Below are positions 1 through 9,729 of a stretch of DNA of 14,792 nt, in pieces. The notes beneath the pieces were generated by a model. It ran no database searches. It was not told the DNA's origin and saw only the letters and a program-made list of their open reading frames with translations. How positions within the stretch are numbered: position 1 is the stretch's first letter; every line of letters begins with the position of its first letter. A program made the position numbers and the translations under genes. The stretch spans positions 1 to 14,792 of the forward strand of contig JAJIRX010000739.1 in assembly GCA_023853785.1 (NCBI GenBank), read 5' to 3'. The stretch is from Psilocybe azurescens (lineage: Eukaryota > Basidiomycota > Agaricomycetes > Agaricales > Agrocybaceae).

Positions 1-2
1 TC

Positions 3-1913
3 CTTCTTGCACTGGCAGAAGAACTCGGACGGAATTTTGAAGAGTACATTGGCGGAAAGGAGTATGCCCATCTAATCCTGGGTCCCCTGGAAAATCTATC
101 TGCCGTTGAAGAGACGCTCGTGCGCGAAAAGGTACTCCATTTCTTCGAATTGTTTTTCGTTCTTGGTATGATTAACTACGAAACATAGGCAGCCGAATCC
201 ATCACCAAAGTTGCTACCGTACTCTCTCAGCAACAGATTGAACAATACTATATTCCCTTACTCAAGCGTCTGTCACAAGGAGAATGGTTCACTTCCCGAA
301 CGTCATCGGCTGCGCTATACCCAGCAGTGTACGCCAAGGTATCACCAGCGATTCAAGATGAACTTCGGAAAGGTTTTACCTCGCTTGGTTCTGATGATAC
401 TCCAATGGTTAGGCGGGCGGCTGCTAAATGGCTTGGGGTTAGATCTCTTTTCATAATCTCGTGGTCCTCGCTAATCTTTCGGGGATTAGCCACTGTTGAC
501 TCACTTCTCGCAACCACATATTATATCGGATGGTTTACCTATATATCGCAAGCTCCAGCAGGACGAGCAGGATTCAGTTAGGTTGTTGACAGTTGAGGAC
601 TTAATCGTCATCGCCAAAAGACTCTCCCCGGCCGAAGTTAAGGAGCAATTATTGCGCCAAATCAAGCAGAGCATCGGTGACAAGGGCTGGCGTGTGCGTT
701 ATATGGCAGCAAATCATTTCAACGAGGTACGCTTGGAAATGTTCTCTCGGAGATTTCCCTCTCAATAGTTGTGAAGCTATCTGAAGCTCTCGGGGTAGAG
801 CTCGTACGAGAAGAGCTCATTGGACAATACGTACAACTTCTCAAAGACAACGAAGCAGAGGTGCGCTCAGCTGCAGCGACCCAAATTCCTGGTAAATTTA
901 GAACATGGATGACGCTATCCCCAAATAATTGAATCCTTCTCTTTAGGCTTCTCAAAACTCCTCGACAAAGAAGTTATTCTTGCTCGGATTGTCCCATGCG
1001 TCCGCGACTTGTCTCAAGATTCGTCACAGCATGTTCGAGCAGCCCTTGCAAATCAAATCAGTGGTTTAGCCCCTCTCCTAGGAAAAGAAGCCACGATTGA
1101 GCATTTGTTGCCTCTATTCCTTCACCTTCTTAAAGATGATTTCCCAGAAGTCAGATTGAACATTATCAGCAAATTGGAGACCGTCAACACTGGTATGTCT
1201 ATGATCACCATCTTACTTGATATTACATTGCATCCTCACGAAGATCGAAGTTATTGGGATTGAATTACTTTCTGAAAGCCTGCTTCCGGCCATTGTCGAG
1301 TTGGCCGAAGATAAGTCGTGGCGTGTACGCCAAGCAATTATTGAATATATACCCCTCCTCTCCAATCAACTTGGAAAACCATTCTTCGACGAACAGCTCG
1401 GAAACCTATGCATGTCGTGGTTGGGTGATACCGTCTATAGCATTCGTGAAGCTGCTACTGTCAATCTGAAGAAATTGACTGATGTTTTCGGCGTTGAATG
1501 GGCGAAAGGCTCCATTGTACCCAAGGTTATGGGCATGGGCTCACACCCAAACTATTTGTTCAGAATGACCACTGTTCAAGCAATCACGGTTTGCAACCTC
1601 ATTTACTCATGTGTACCTAATGCTCAATGCTTACCCCCAGACTATCTCCCCATCACTGAACCTGGAAATCATCCGCTCAGATGTTATAGGACCCCTGTTG
1701 GAGCTGGCCAAAGATCCTATACCAAACATTCGTTTCAATGTCGCAAAAGCTCTTGAAGTCATGGCAGTTGCCTTCGTGGATGCCCCGGAAGGTCGTGCAT
1801 TCATTCGGGATTGGATTAAGCCGACATTAGAACGCCAGCAGGCCGATACAGATGCAGATGTTCGATATTTCGCATCCCGAGCTCTCCAAAAGACAATCCC
1901 TAATGATGCCTAA
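3..1913 (+). CDS. TPD3: Protein phosphatase 2A 65-kDa regulatory (scaffold) subunit A, 5' partial
   Basis: Scaffold subunit of PP2A: a stack of HEAT repeats that holds the catalytic C subunit and a regulatory B subunit in cytoplasm and nucleus. I splice seven exons: 3-131, 189-437, 490-726, 777-891, 947-1192, 1251-1588, 1641-1913. Introns are 50-58 bp, all GT-AG. Together they give 528 residues with no frame break. Recognised by family blocks such as [95 protein letters not shown] and the C-terminal [14 protein letters not shown]. Family members have about 590-600 residues, so roughly the first 60-70, including the start codon, lie left of the window. The gene ends in TAA at 1911. S. pombe calls the ortholog paa1 and S. 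cerevisiae TPD3. Family assignment is very secure; exact splice sites rest on frame and conservation. Confidence 0.95.
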
Positions 1914-2943
1914 ATGCTGTGGACACTGCTAGAGGGATATCAGGACTTATGAAATAGTATGTTGTTCTTTCTGTGTAGACACAAGGGTAAGTTTTGATTT
2001 CAGGAGCCAAGGCCGCGTTATATTTGATTCTCCATACTTTCCGATACATACCATCTCAATCCGATAATCGACAGACATGATGGCCGTGTTAATACAAAAT
2101 TTCAAAAGCAATGATATTGAAAGGTTTTCTCTCGAGTGAATCCGCTCTTGAAGTCACTAACGGAGAGAGATTGGATCAGCGCGAGTTGCTTCAGTTCCTA
2201 TTTGCAGAACAGTTTTGCCATGGCTATCGTATTAGACCATTCAAATTTTAAGGAACAACAAATACTATTACTAGAGACGAATCACGATTGTATAGTTATG
2301 TAACAGGAGGTATGAGCTGGTATGAAGGGTGTATTTCACATTACAGGCTCACGACCATCGGCACCAGTATGGGCAATTGCAAATCTATTTTAGTATGCCG
2401 TCCTATGCCGTCCCTCGCGATCTCGGATCAGTTGCATCATGTGGTCTTGGACCTAAATCTGTTGATCAAAGACTTGACACGTGTTTCGATAACAGTTTAC
2501 GCGGCTCAGTTCCCACCTCGAGTACTGAAATTCAATTACTCGTCACTCTTGTCTCCTAGAGTCCTTTGGTCGTCTGGGATCTAACTGTCGAACCTGTCCT
2601 TTTTGTAACTCGTGCCTTACACTTTCTTGAGCCAGGTTTTGTACTCTTCGAATTCTGTTCTAATCGAGGTGAAGGACAGCGGTAGTTGCTATGCTATGTT
2701 TTCGGAGTCTCTCTCGTTGTCTTTTGTCATATTTCTGACCTTCCAGCTCTCCCATGATCTTGTTCTGATGGCGTTTCATTCTCCGGCGATATAAAGTCTC
2801 TGATTATTATCTTGGTCGTCAGGTTTTTCTTCCTTTTGTCCCTGCTTCAGACGACTTTCAAGGCCAGCTCTCTCTGCCCCTCTCCGTTCCTTTTGTCATT
2901 CATTTCTATTCACATTCACGAATCGACGTGATCAACTGCAAAC
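1914..2943. other. Intergenic region between PP2A-A and PriA-like gene; promoter of the latter at its right end
   Basis: I find no convincing gene on either strand; the open frames here (for example 2288-2584) have no family character or splice support. Visible details: a small tandem duplication of TATGCCGTCC at about 2394-2413; a TATA-like GATATAAAG near 2788-2796, about 150 bp before the downstream ATG; and a pyrimidine-rich stretch from about 2820 to 2920 just before that ATG, a common core-promoter feature of well expressed fungal genes. Confidence 0.6.
2788..2796 (+). promoter_or_regulatory. TATA-like box for the PriA-like gene
   Basis: GATATAAAG lies about 150 bp before the ATG at 2944 and is followed by a CT-rich leader. 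Position and sequence fit a core promoter. It is inferred from sequence only, and the distance implies a leader of roughly 100 nt. Confidence 0.4.
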
Positions 2944-3757
2944 ATGCAGCTTAAATTTATTGGTATTGTTGTGGCCGCTTTGGTTCCCCTTGCCGTCTCC
3001 ACTTCTGTTGATCCTAAGAGTTGCAAGAACGGTGAATTTTGGTGCGTTCAATGACGGTCTTCTTCACGCCTCTTGTACTGATCATCTGCTTATCAGGTGG
3101 GCAGACAAAAATTGCTGCTTGACAAAAGGAGGACCTCCGGCCCCTCCTACGCCTCCCAAAAACACCAACTGCCCACCAACCAGTTACTACTGGGGCGAAA
3201 AGCAAGGCTGCTGCGTCCCTCGCAACCCTCCTCCCTCTAACCCTCCTCCCCTCAGTGTCCCAAGGGTTGGACCTGGTACCCAGCCCTGAGTCGTTGTCAG
3301 ATAACACCCACTCCCCTGTTACTACTCCCCTAGCCAACCGTCCAGCTACAACAAGGGCAACAACTACAATAATGACGACGACAAGAACGGCAGGGGTAAC
3401 AACGGCAATCATGGAGGCAACAGGGGCGGGTACCACAAACGCGCGGCAAAGTCTCGATCATCTCTCTGTCCATCTGGTCTCGATGCGTGCCCCATTTCCG
3501 GCTTATTCGGGGATTACGAGTGTCTCGATACTGCAAGTGAGCTTGAATCCTGCGGCGGCTGCGCGAGTTTAGGGAAAGGGCAAGATTGCACTAAAATCAC
3601 TGGTGCCTGGAATGTCGGCTGTGAACAAGGAAGCTGCATTGGTACGTACCCTTGGAATACTTTGCTTTAGAAAGCCTGACTAATTCTGACTTCAGTGTAT
3701 ACCTGTGCTGGTGGTTTCCGAGTAGGCGCCGACGGTAAAACCTGCGTGGCCCTGTGA
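2944..3757 (+). CDS. Secreted Cys-rich PriA-like protein with C-terminal CPL1-type domain (frame disturbed in the middle)
   Basis: Exons 2944-3041, 3097-3641 and 3696-3757 (introns 55 and 54 bp). The N-terminus [19 protein letters not shown] is a signal peptide. Next come CW/CC modules ([26 protein letters not shown], then CPKGWTWYP), an Asn/Gly/Asp-rich linker, a dibasic HKRA site suggesting Kex2 cleavage, and a ten-cysteine C-terminal domain ([55 protein letters not shown]). This is the architecture of basidiomycete PriA proteins (first known from Lentinula primordia) and of the Cryptococcus CPL1-type domain; the protein is secreted and its biochemical role is unknown. The reading frame leaves and re-enters: the PPP segment and the C-terminus are in one frame, while CPKGW is in another. 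One missing C in each of three C runs (3248-3251, 3313-3316, 3327-3330) explains this exactly and is frame-neutral in sum. Uncorrected, translation stops at 3287-3289. Confidence 0.85.
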
Positions 3758-4318
3758 TTCTCTCCTGTCAAGTCTCACTACGGACATATCGCACCGGAGC
3801 TACTATCCAATGTCTAGCGGACATAAACCCTTCGGACCTTTTGTAGACAATTTTTTGGACTTCATCTTTATCTATTTATTCCTATAATACCGGGCCAATT
3901 TGCCAACCAGTTTCTGCGCGGTTGCTTTACTGGGGACCTATTCCTACCTTTTATTACTAGGTCGTTTAGTTTCGAGTTGTCGAACACGGTACAGCGTACT
4001 ACTATGTGTCCATTTAGTATTCTCCGTGTTTAAACTTTATTTAGAGCAAGCATCTGATGGAATACCTGGTGATTCTGTTCTTCCAAGAAACAAGAGCATA
4101 AATGTATAAATAGATTTACCCACGACTTGTAATTACGGCAGCCATGTGTGGTTAACCATGAGCAAAGAGACACAAACATTGCATGGCCGATATAAGCAAG
4201 AGGACTTGAAATGACTTGCTCTAATAACACACTCTTTTCTCTTCTCTGACCTGCCTTTCTTTGGCATAAGATTTAGCGCTAGTCGCCCTTTGTAAAAGCT
4301 TCCTTACTCCACTGATTT
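3758..4318. other. Intergenic region: 3' flank of PriA-like gene and promoter of next gene
   Basis: No gene seen. The left half should hold the 3' UTR of the PriA-like gene. The right half carries TATAAATA at 4105-4112 and a second TATA-like TATAAG at 4191-4196, followed by CT-rich sequence up to the ATG at 4319. Confidence 0.6.
4105..4112 (+). promoter_or_regulatory. TATA box candidate (TATAAATA)
   Basis: Consensus TATAAATA about 207 bp before the ATG at 4319. A weaker TATAAG at 4191-4196 is closer (about 123 bp) and may be the one used. Transcript 5' ends would decide. Confidence 0.4.
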
Positions 4319-5151
4319 ATGTTCAGTGTCATGTCTGTCTTCGCGAGCATGGTGTTGCACGCTGTTGGTCTTCTATGTCTTTTGTCGCTTGCGTCATCTA
4401 TTTCCGCGACGCCTATCCCATTGCCGCTTCCCTTAATGGCGGCAGATTATTCGCTCAGCCTGATCTCTGTCAATCCCACAACTCGCAGAATCTCGCCCCG
4501 CAGACTGCAATCACTGCCCATTGTCCTGTCTTCTTTCTCTAAGGAACACGGTCGAACGAAACGACAACTGGGCGATCTTGGTGCTCTAACAGAGTTGTAC
4601 GATTCTGCGAATCTGAATGCAAATGATCTTAGTAAGCGATGCTGTTGTTCGCAATTTTGATGCTCGCTCACGGGGTGCAGAGGACTTGGCTGCCTCCTCG
4701 GCGTATGTCGATGACGATGACTATGATTTTCAGAAACAATACGTCACCTCTCTGACTGGCTTTAACGACAACATATCTAGTTTCCAAACAGCTCTGGCGG
4801 ATGCTGCCGCCTCTGACAAAGGTCTGGCCAACTACGATCGTCAGAATAATGTCGAAACCCTTCTCAAAAGGTTGTTAACGCCAACAAAGATGTGCTAAGT
4901 GCCACGACTACAGTGGTTTACAACGTACCAACAATTGGGCCTATGCTAGGTCCCAGTAAGTCTAGCCGATTGTACTTTCTATGGCTGAGTCTTAATGTTT
5001 CCAAGTTGTCTACAGCCTTAAGTGTGTCGTTGATGATCTCTTGGACGCCACTGAAGATATTACCGATGCCGCCATCAACGCTTTAGGTCCTTCGCTGCGA
5101 GTACTTCTCGGACAAGCAACACAGGCTGTATGCAAATCCGAGCGGAAGTGA
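4319..5151 (+). CDS. Small secreted protein with Kex2-type propeptide site, agaricomycete family of unknown function (HsbA-like in general character)
   Basis: Exons 4319-4631, 4681-4955 and 5006-5151, with introns of 49 and 50 bp, give about 244 residues after one frame correction. Residues 1-30 form a hydrophobic signal peptide ending SSISA. A basic, Pro/Ser-rich propeptide follows and ends in TKR at residues 80-82, a classic Kex2 site. The mature part begins QLGDLGALTELYDS and looks helical, with FNDNISSFQTALADAA, VVNANKDVLSATTTVVYNVP, IGPMLGPIVYSLKCVVDDLL and TEDITDAAINALGPSL; only two cysteines remain in it. I recall similar proteins ending in a GPILGPIVY-IKC block in mushrooms; function is not known, and the resemblance to hydrophobic-surface-binding protein A is only general. 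The frame breaks at the A run 4866-4869 (AAAA where AAAAA is needed); without that base the protein ends early at TAA near 4896. Confidence 0.75.
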
Positions 5152-5477
5152 TTGGGTTATGCGTATAGATTCCAACCAACTCTTGACTGGTCAAACATGT
5201 TTATCACAACTATCCATGACACCTCGCAATTGCGCATACATTTGTATCCACTATCAAGCTTCGACGTCCACCTACTATCCTACATTACCCTCAGACCTGT
5301 TTTGTAATCCACGCATTATACAATGTTTATTTGTTCCATGTAACTTGGTGAGGACTCCATTAAGTTACAAAAGAACACGGGTTCGACTTCGCCTCTGATA
5401 AAATTGCAGGAGAAACCCGTTAGAATACAAACTGCTACCTCGAAGGATACGAGGTGTGTAATGACAAGTCCTATATG
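5152..5477. other. Convergent intergenic spacer
   Basis: About 326 bp between two convergent stop codons, expected to hold both 3' UTRs. No gene seen. A small perfect hairpin, ACCTCG-AAGGATA-CGAGGT, lies at about 5437-5455. It could be structural in either 3' end, but I assign no function. Confidence 0.5.
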
Positions 5478-6248
5478 TCACTCTTCTGCCAACCATTTCT
5501 CGGCCAACTGCCCAACAAAAGGAGCATGGAAGGGAATTAAACTATGGTGAGAGGCATCACGGAAGGCGTGGAAGCTTGATAAACGGTTCATCAGTTATAG
5601 AAGACGCGCGAAAAAGATTTCACCTCATGAAGAATTGGAGACAGAAGACAGAAAAGGTGCAGATGGTTCGCAACCATGAAGGTAACTGGGCTAGGGACAA
5701 AAGGATCCTGAAGATCACCAGAGGTGTTGTTGTGAGAGCCGACTGGTAAGCTATATTTCAGTTCAGAAAACAAGTAGTGTACTGGCCCAAGAATGATGGA
5801 CACACCATGAAATCGGACGTAGTCATTGTGCGTCTCGATAATGAGAAGAATCAGAGCTATGGGAGAAGCTGAGCATTTGGTTCAGAGAAACATGGAGAAA
5901 CAAACCTGATATGGGACCTAAGATGTATGCAGAAGCCGCCAGAAGGTCCACCCGCCAACCATACCGTGTTTCCCACTGACTTTGTGTAGTTTCTTGCGCG
6001 GGGATGATAGACGACCCAGCAACAGCATTAGAATGGAACGTTGGGATGCCTCCTGATTGATACGAATTCTCGGGGGATGGGAATGAAGCCAAGAATTTGG
6101 TGGTTTTGTTGTTGTGGCCGTCAGGGATTGTTCAAATTCATCCGGTGGAGGGGTCTGTAGGTTTTTGAAAGGTACTGGTACGACGATGATGATGGAAGTT
6201 ACGAGAACTCACATATGCAGCAAAGGAAGCAAATTGCGAGGCGCTCAT
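5478..6248 (-). CDS. Small multipass membrane protein, Tic20/DUF4870-like fungal family
   Basis: Not visible as one open frame. Splicing five exons on the minus strand (6248-6213, 6154-5906, 5856-5806, 5750-5624, 5574-5478; introns 58, 49, 55 and 49 bp) gives about 186 residues. Start: MSASQFASFAAY, ATG at 6248. A Ser/Pro/Gln-rich disordered N-terminus leads to RYGWRVDLLAASAYILGPIS. The conserved loop THNDYVRFHAYQSAL and two further hydrophobic segments (LVIFRILLSLAQLPSWL; TICTFSVFCLQFFM) follow. The tail is FHAFRDASHH, FHAPFVGQLAEKWLAEE. The motif order (GPIS helix, ETHNDYVRFHA loop, two helices, R-DA, PF-G-LA) is that of a widespread fungal family related in pattern to Tic20/DUF4870; its function is unknown and membrane location is inferred. 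One base is needed in the CC at 6089-6090 (GG on the coding strand) to join TTTKPPNSW to SFPSPENSY. The rest of the frame is clean and total length becomes divisible by three. Confidence 0.8.
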
Positions 6249-7181
6249 GTATAAATAAATAAATTGTCGAATGGGATGATGTCGATCCTACGCTGCTTCA
6301 TTCAAGCCAAACTGCGTATGAGATGTTGCTCAGAGTTGAATCTATTAGTTATCGAATGCCAAGTTGTGGCGTCATCCCAGGCTACTATGCTTACTAACAG
6401 TACTGTACGTAATCAGAAACACTTGGATCTGTTTTGGATGCAGTTGGCTGAGTTCTGCACCCCAGACCAAAAAATTAGTGTCGAGAGGTGTTACAGGATC
6501 GTAAAAATGTGAATCCGACTTTAAAATTTTCAAAACTAGGTATTTTGGAGATTTGCGCTTTCCCAAGGTGATTCCAAGGAAATTTGGGGTATTTACAAAT
6601 TACAAGCAACAAACCCAACACCTTGTTATGGCACCTCGAGGAATTTTACAGGGACCGAGGACCTGGTGTGACTGGATACCCAGTAATAATAAGCACGTTA
6701 TGACAGTAGCTATTGTGACCGCGAGAGTGTCGTCCTGGCACACGGAATATATGGGTAGCAAAGCTTAGAACACTTGTAAGACAGGTATAAATGTTCGTTG
6801 TTCACTGGGGGATTTGTAGCTACAACGTGGCCTGTATTTATACTGTAGAAGAGTGTTCTAGAACTATGTAAAAAGGGTCTGAGATAAAAGGGAATAGCTA
6901 AAAGATCATATGGTCTTGGAGTAAAGAAGGAACGGTTTCAAGGATAAGGGAACAGAGAATGAAAGGGACGAGATCGTTGTATCAGGAGACGGAACGAAGT
7001 CGAAACAAGAAGATAAGATAAAAAGGAAGATAATCTACTGGTGAGAAAGGTACCGGATTGTCACACACACGTGACTCTCACTTTTCGGTGATGTCCGAGC
7101 TGCTATGCAGTTTTCGCAAGCCACCAGTAGCACTGAATCAGAATAGTGTGCGATTCGGCATAGGCGACGACCTCAAGCAAG
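6249..7181. other. Divergent intergenic region between the membrane-protein gene and rps24
   Basis: About 0.9 kb with no convincing gene. It holds the promoters of two divergent genes. An AT-rich TATA-like run, TATAAATAAATAAAT (6251-6265), directly abuts the minus-strand ATG. A foldback element lies at 6766-6860. A strikingly purine-rich stretch (AAG/GGA-rich) runs from about 6866 to 7040. A CACGTG core lies near 7067, upstream of the S24 gene. Confidence 0.55.
6766..6860. repeat. 95-bp foldback (MITE-like) element flanked by TA
   Basis: Left arm 6766-6792 begins TAGAACACTTGTAAGACAGG; right arm 6836-6860 ends GAAGAGTGTTCTA. The reverse complement of the left arm matches the right arm over about 25 bases, with two one-base gaps and a few mismatches near the middle. 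The ends read TA-GAACAC and GTGTTC-TA, as expected for a TA target duplication of a Tc1/mariner-type miniature element. The loop contains the 10-bp palindrome TGTAGCTACA. Copy number elsewhere is unknown, so the transposon origin is an inference. Confidence 0.5.
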
Positions 7182-7232
7182 GTAAGAATGCCCCTGCGTT
7201 GCGTACAAGTATTTATTGACATGTTCGAATAG
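7182..7232 (+). other. Candidate 5' UTR intron of rps24
   Basis: GTAAGA donor at 7182, a TATTGAC branch-like site, and AG at 7231-7232, 51 bp in all, lying 20 bp before the S24 ATG. Length and signals match the other introns in the window. There is no coding frame on either side to confirm it; it rests on splice signals alone. Confidence 0.5.
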
Positions 7233-7252
7233 TACTGGACCCAGGCATCAAA

Positions 7253-7927
7253 ATGGTGAGTTTGTCATGGTGAACCTATGATCTTGTGCCGGATATCGAG
7301 GATGTGGGAGAAGATGCGTTAATTATGTGCAATAGAGGGGTGGAGCCATGACTCGAAGTGTTGAGGAGGGGAAATCAGGCTGGGCAAAGAATCTAGCTGA
7401 CCATCTTGTTTATAGGCCGACAACTCAGCCCCCATCACCCTCCGCACGCGAAAGTTCATCACGAACCGTCTCTTGGCTCGACGCCAATTCGTCGTTGACA
7501 TTCTCCACCCTTCCCGCCCCAACGTCTCAAGAGCCGATCTCTCTGAGAAGCTCGCTTCTCTCTACAAGACTGACAAAAGCCGTGTCGTTACTTTCGGTCT
7601 CCGAACACAATTCGGTGGAGGACGTAGCACAGGATTTGCCCTGATCTACGATGATGAGGCATCGCAGAAGAAGTTCGAACCCAAGTACCGTCTAGTGCGG
7701 GTACGTTGCGTGTTCCCTCTCTGACTGATTCTCTCTAACAATATTTCAGTCGGGTCTTGCGGCCAAGGTTGACAAGCCTTCCCGTAAGCTACGGAAGGAG
7801 CGCAAGAACCGCGCCAAGAAGGTCAGCTAATCATTTAGATTCTGCTCAATATCAGCCTCTGACAATATTTTCTTCAGCTCCGCGGTACCAAAAGTCCAAG
7901 GCAGCAGAGGCACCCAAGAAGAAGTAG
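7253..7927 (+). CDS. RPS24: 40S ribosomal protein S24 (eS24)
   Basis: Structural protein of the small ribosomal subunit. Exons: 7253-7255 (only the ATG), 7416-7700, 7750-7821, 7878-7927. Introns are 160, 49 and 56 bp. About 136 residues result, the normal family length. Conserved blocks: [60 protein letters not shown] and the basic tail [17 protein letters not shown] long first intron directly after the start codon is common in ribosomal protein genes. The last exon needs one extra A in the run 7890-7893 to read [15 protein letters not shown] and stop at TAG 7925-7927; as written, the frame runs into Pro/Arg-rich nonsense past that stop. In a gene this conserved, a base-calling error is more likely than a real mutation. 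Confidence 0.95.
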
Positions 7928-8157
7928 ATGTTGTCCGCCACCTTCCAGTATCTGGCTTTACCTTTGTATGCATACATGGCCCTCCACGAATATTATGCAT
8001 ATACATGCTTTCTCTTGCTCTCGATCCTGCATCATGTCCTCAGTCAAAAGCGAGTCAAATATACAATTGCCTCTAGGTGATGCTGCTGAAATATGGACTG
8101 TACTAAAAGTTGTATATGGGTATTATAAGATGAAATGCGAAGATCAGAGGTTATCCA

Positions 8158-9729
8158 TCAGAATCCCGACTTTTTGTGGATAATATCTGGGTCCTCTTGA
8201 TACTCCTCGGCAGATACCCACATCTGCAATAACACTGAGTTAAAATGACTGTAAAGAGAACTTGCGCCCCACCTTTTTGAAGGTATTCAGACCAGCTAAG
8301 ATGGAGCCACCAATCCAGGTCGAATACTTGCGCTCAGGCGGTGCATATATCTTGATCCTGACGTCTTTCAGAGCCAGTTTCTTCACTTCGTTGAGCAAAC
8401 GGTCTCCAAATCCTGAGGTCATACATGAGCAATACCCCCAAAACGAAACTGAAGTCTTATTTATAATACCTTTGCAAAGCGTGCTTCCTCCGCTTAAAAC
8501 AATGTTTGAGAATAAACTCTTTCGAAGGTCCAAATCCACCCGATTAATGGAGTCGACAACAACTTGGTGCACCCCAGCATACTCCTGACCGATTATTTCG
8601 GGATTGAAAGAATTTCAGGAGCACGGAATCGCTCAGCACCGAGCTAGAAAAAGAGAATAGGTTAGAACTAGCGTATACGTGACGTTAAAGAATATAAGCA
8701 TACTTGGACGATGTTTCCGTCAGGCAGTCGAAACTCTTCTACACGACCCGCTGCATCCTTTTCTTCCTTTCCAGGATTTAGGGCAACATAGCAACATTTC
8801 TCTTTGATGGTACGGACGACTTCACGCTCTGCTGTTGTGTGAAGGTGGTGGCCAGATTTCCGAAGTAGCAATTGAAGATGATCGGTCACGTCTCTACTCC
8901 ATTTTAAGATTGGGCAAGATGATACAAGAAGCCGTTTACCTTCCTGCCACATCAACACGACGAATAGCATGAGGCATAGAGAATCCTTCGAAAACTGGGA
9001 CGGCGTGTGTCACCCCATCTCCAGAATCTAGTACAATACCTGTTGTCCGCCCTGACGAGTACCTATTCATTACAGCATAAGAACCGCACAAATAGCGAAA
9101 GATTAACCGCTTACAATGACAAGACGGCTTGTACGGAAGTGAAAAGGGCTGGCACATTGAAAGTTTCGAAAAATATCTGCGCTGCCACATCTCTATTACT
9201 CCGAGGATTGAGAGGAGCCTCGGTCAGTAAAACAGGATGCTGGTGTCACAGAGACTTAAGCATTAAATTGAAAGGAAGAAAGAATAACGCACCTCCTCAC
9301 TCAGTGTGCCCAGCTCCTCCGCATACACCCAGTTCCATATACGTTCCATATCATCCCAGTCAGTCACGATTCCATGTTCCATCGGGTATTTTATCTTGAG
9401 CAGACCTCTAAATTCTTGAGCTCGTCGGCCAATGAAGACATCTCCTTCCAAAGCGCCGGCCATAACGCGTACATGTTTTGGGCGACCAACACTAAAGAAT
9501 GGTCAGCAGACGATGTTGAGTTGAATAACAAGCCTAACCATGAAGACGCACAAAGACGGAAAGAAGCATTTAGGGTGATCTTGCCCTGCAAAACCTGCCT
9601 TTATTGTACCAGATCCCTTGAAAGAAATGCGTATATTTCAGCCAGGATAAAACAGATGCGCCAGAAAGAACAAACATTGTCTATGACCACCGGCTGGTTG
9701 GTGAGCACATCGTCATATTCCCCAGACAT
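8158..9729 (-). CDS. ARP1: Actin-related protein Arp1 (centractin), dynactin filament subunit
   Basis: Arp1 forms the short actin-like filament of dynactin, the dynein cofactor for nuclear migration and vesicle transport along microtubules (ro-4 in Neurospora). Nine exons: 9729-9676, 9616-9552, 9491-9293, 9239-9115, 9062-8940, 8893-8704, 8643-8470, 8412-8273, 8223-8158; introns 46-60 bp. Product about 378 residues, the normal length. Start [20 protein letters not shown], followed by the phosphate-1 motif [13 protein letters not shown]. Further Arp1/actin blocks: [99 protein letters not shown], and the C-terminus [16 protein letters not shown]. The EELGTLSEE and KEEKDAAG segments and the IIHKKSGF tail favour Arp1 over actin. 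Exon 7 needs one more T in the run at 8607-8609 (AAA on the + strand) to read PEILFNPEIIG. Confidence 0.95.

Noticed and set aside
2288..2584. 98-aa open frame in the first intergenic region
   Set aside because: No recognisable domain, an unlikely composition, and overlapped by another frame of similar length.
3276..3333. 58-bp intron in the PriA-like gene
   Set aside because: GT and AG are present and it would correct one frame change, but it would remove the YPALSRC segment that looks like the end of a CW module and would still leave another shift unexplained.
3014..3436. 140-aa open frame on the minus strand
   Set aside because: Antisense shadow of the PriA-like gene; low-complexity Val/Arg runs come from Pro/Asn-rich coding sequence on the other strand.
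7256..7415. Possible C/D snoRNA in the long first intron of rps24
   Set aside because: A CTATGATC and a CTGA near the intron end only partly match C and D boxes, there is no terminal stem and no guide region that I can support.
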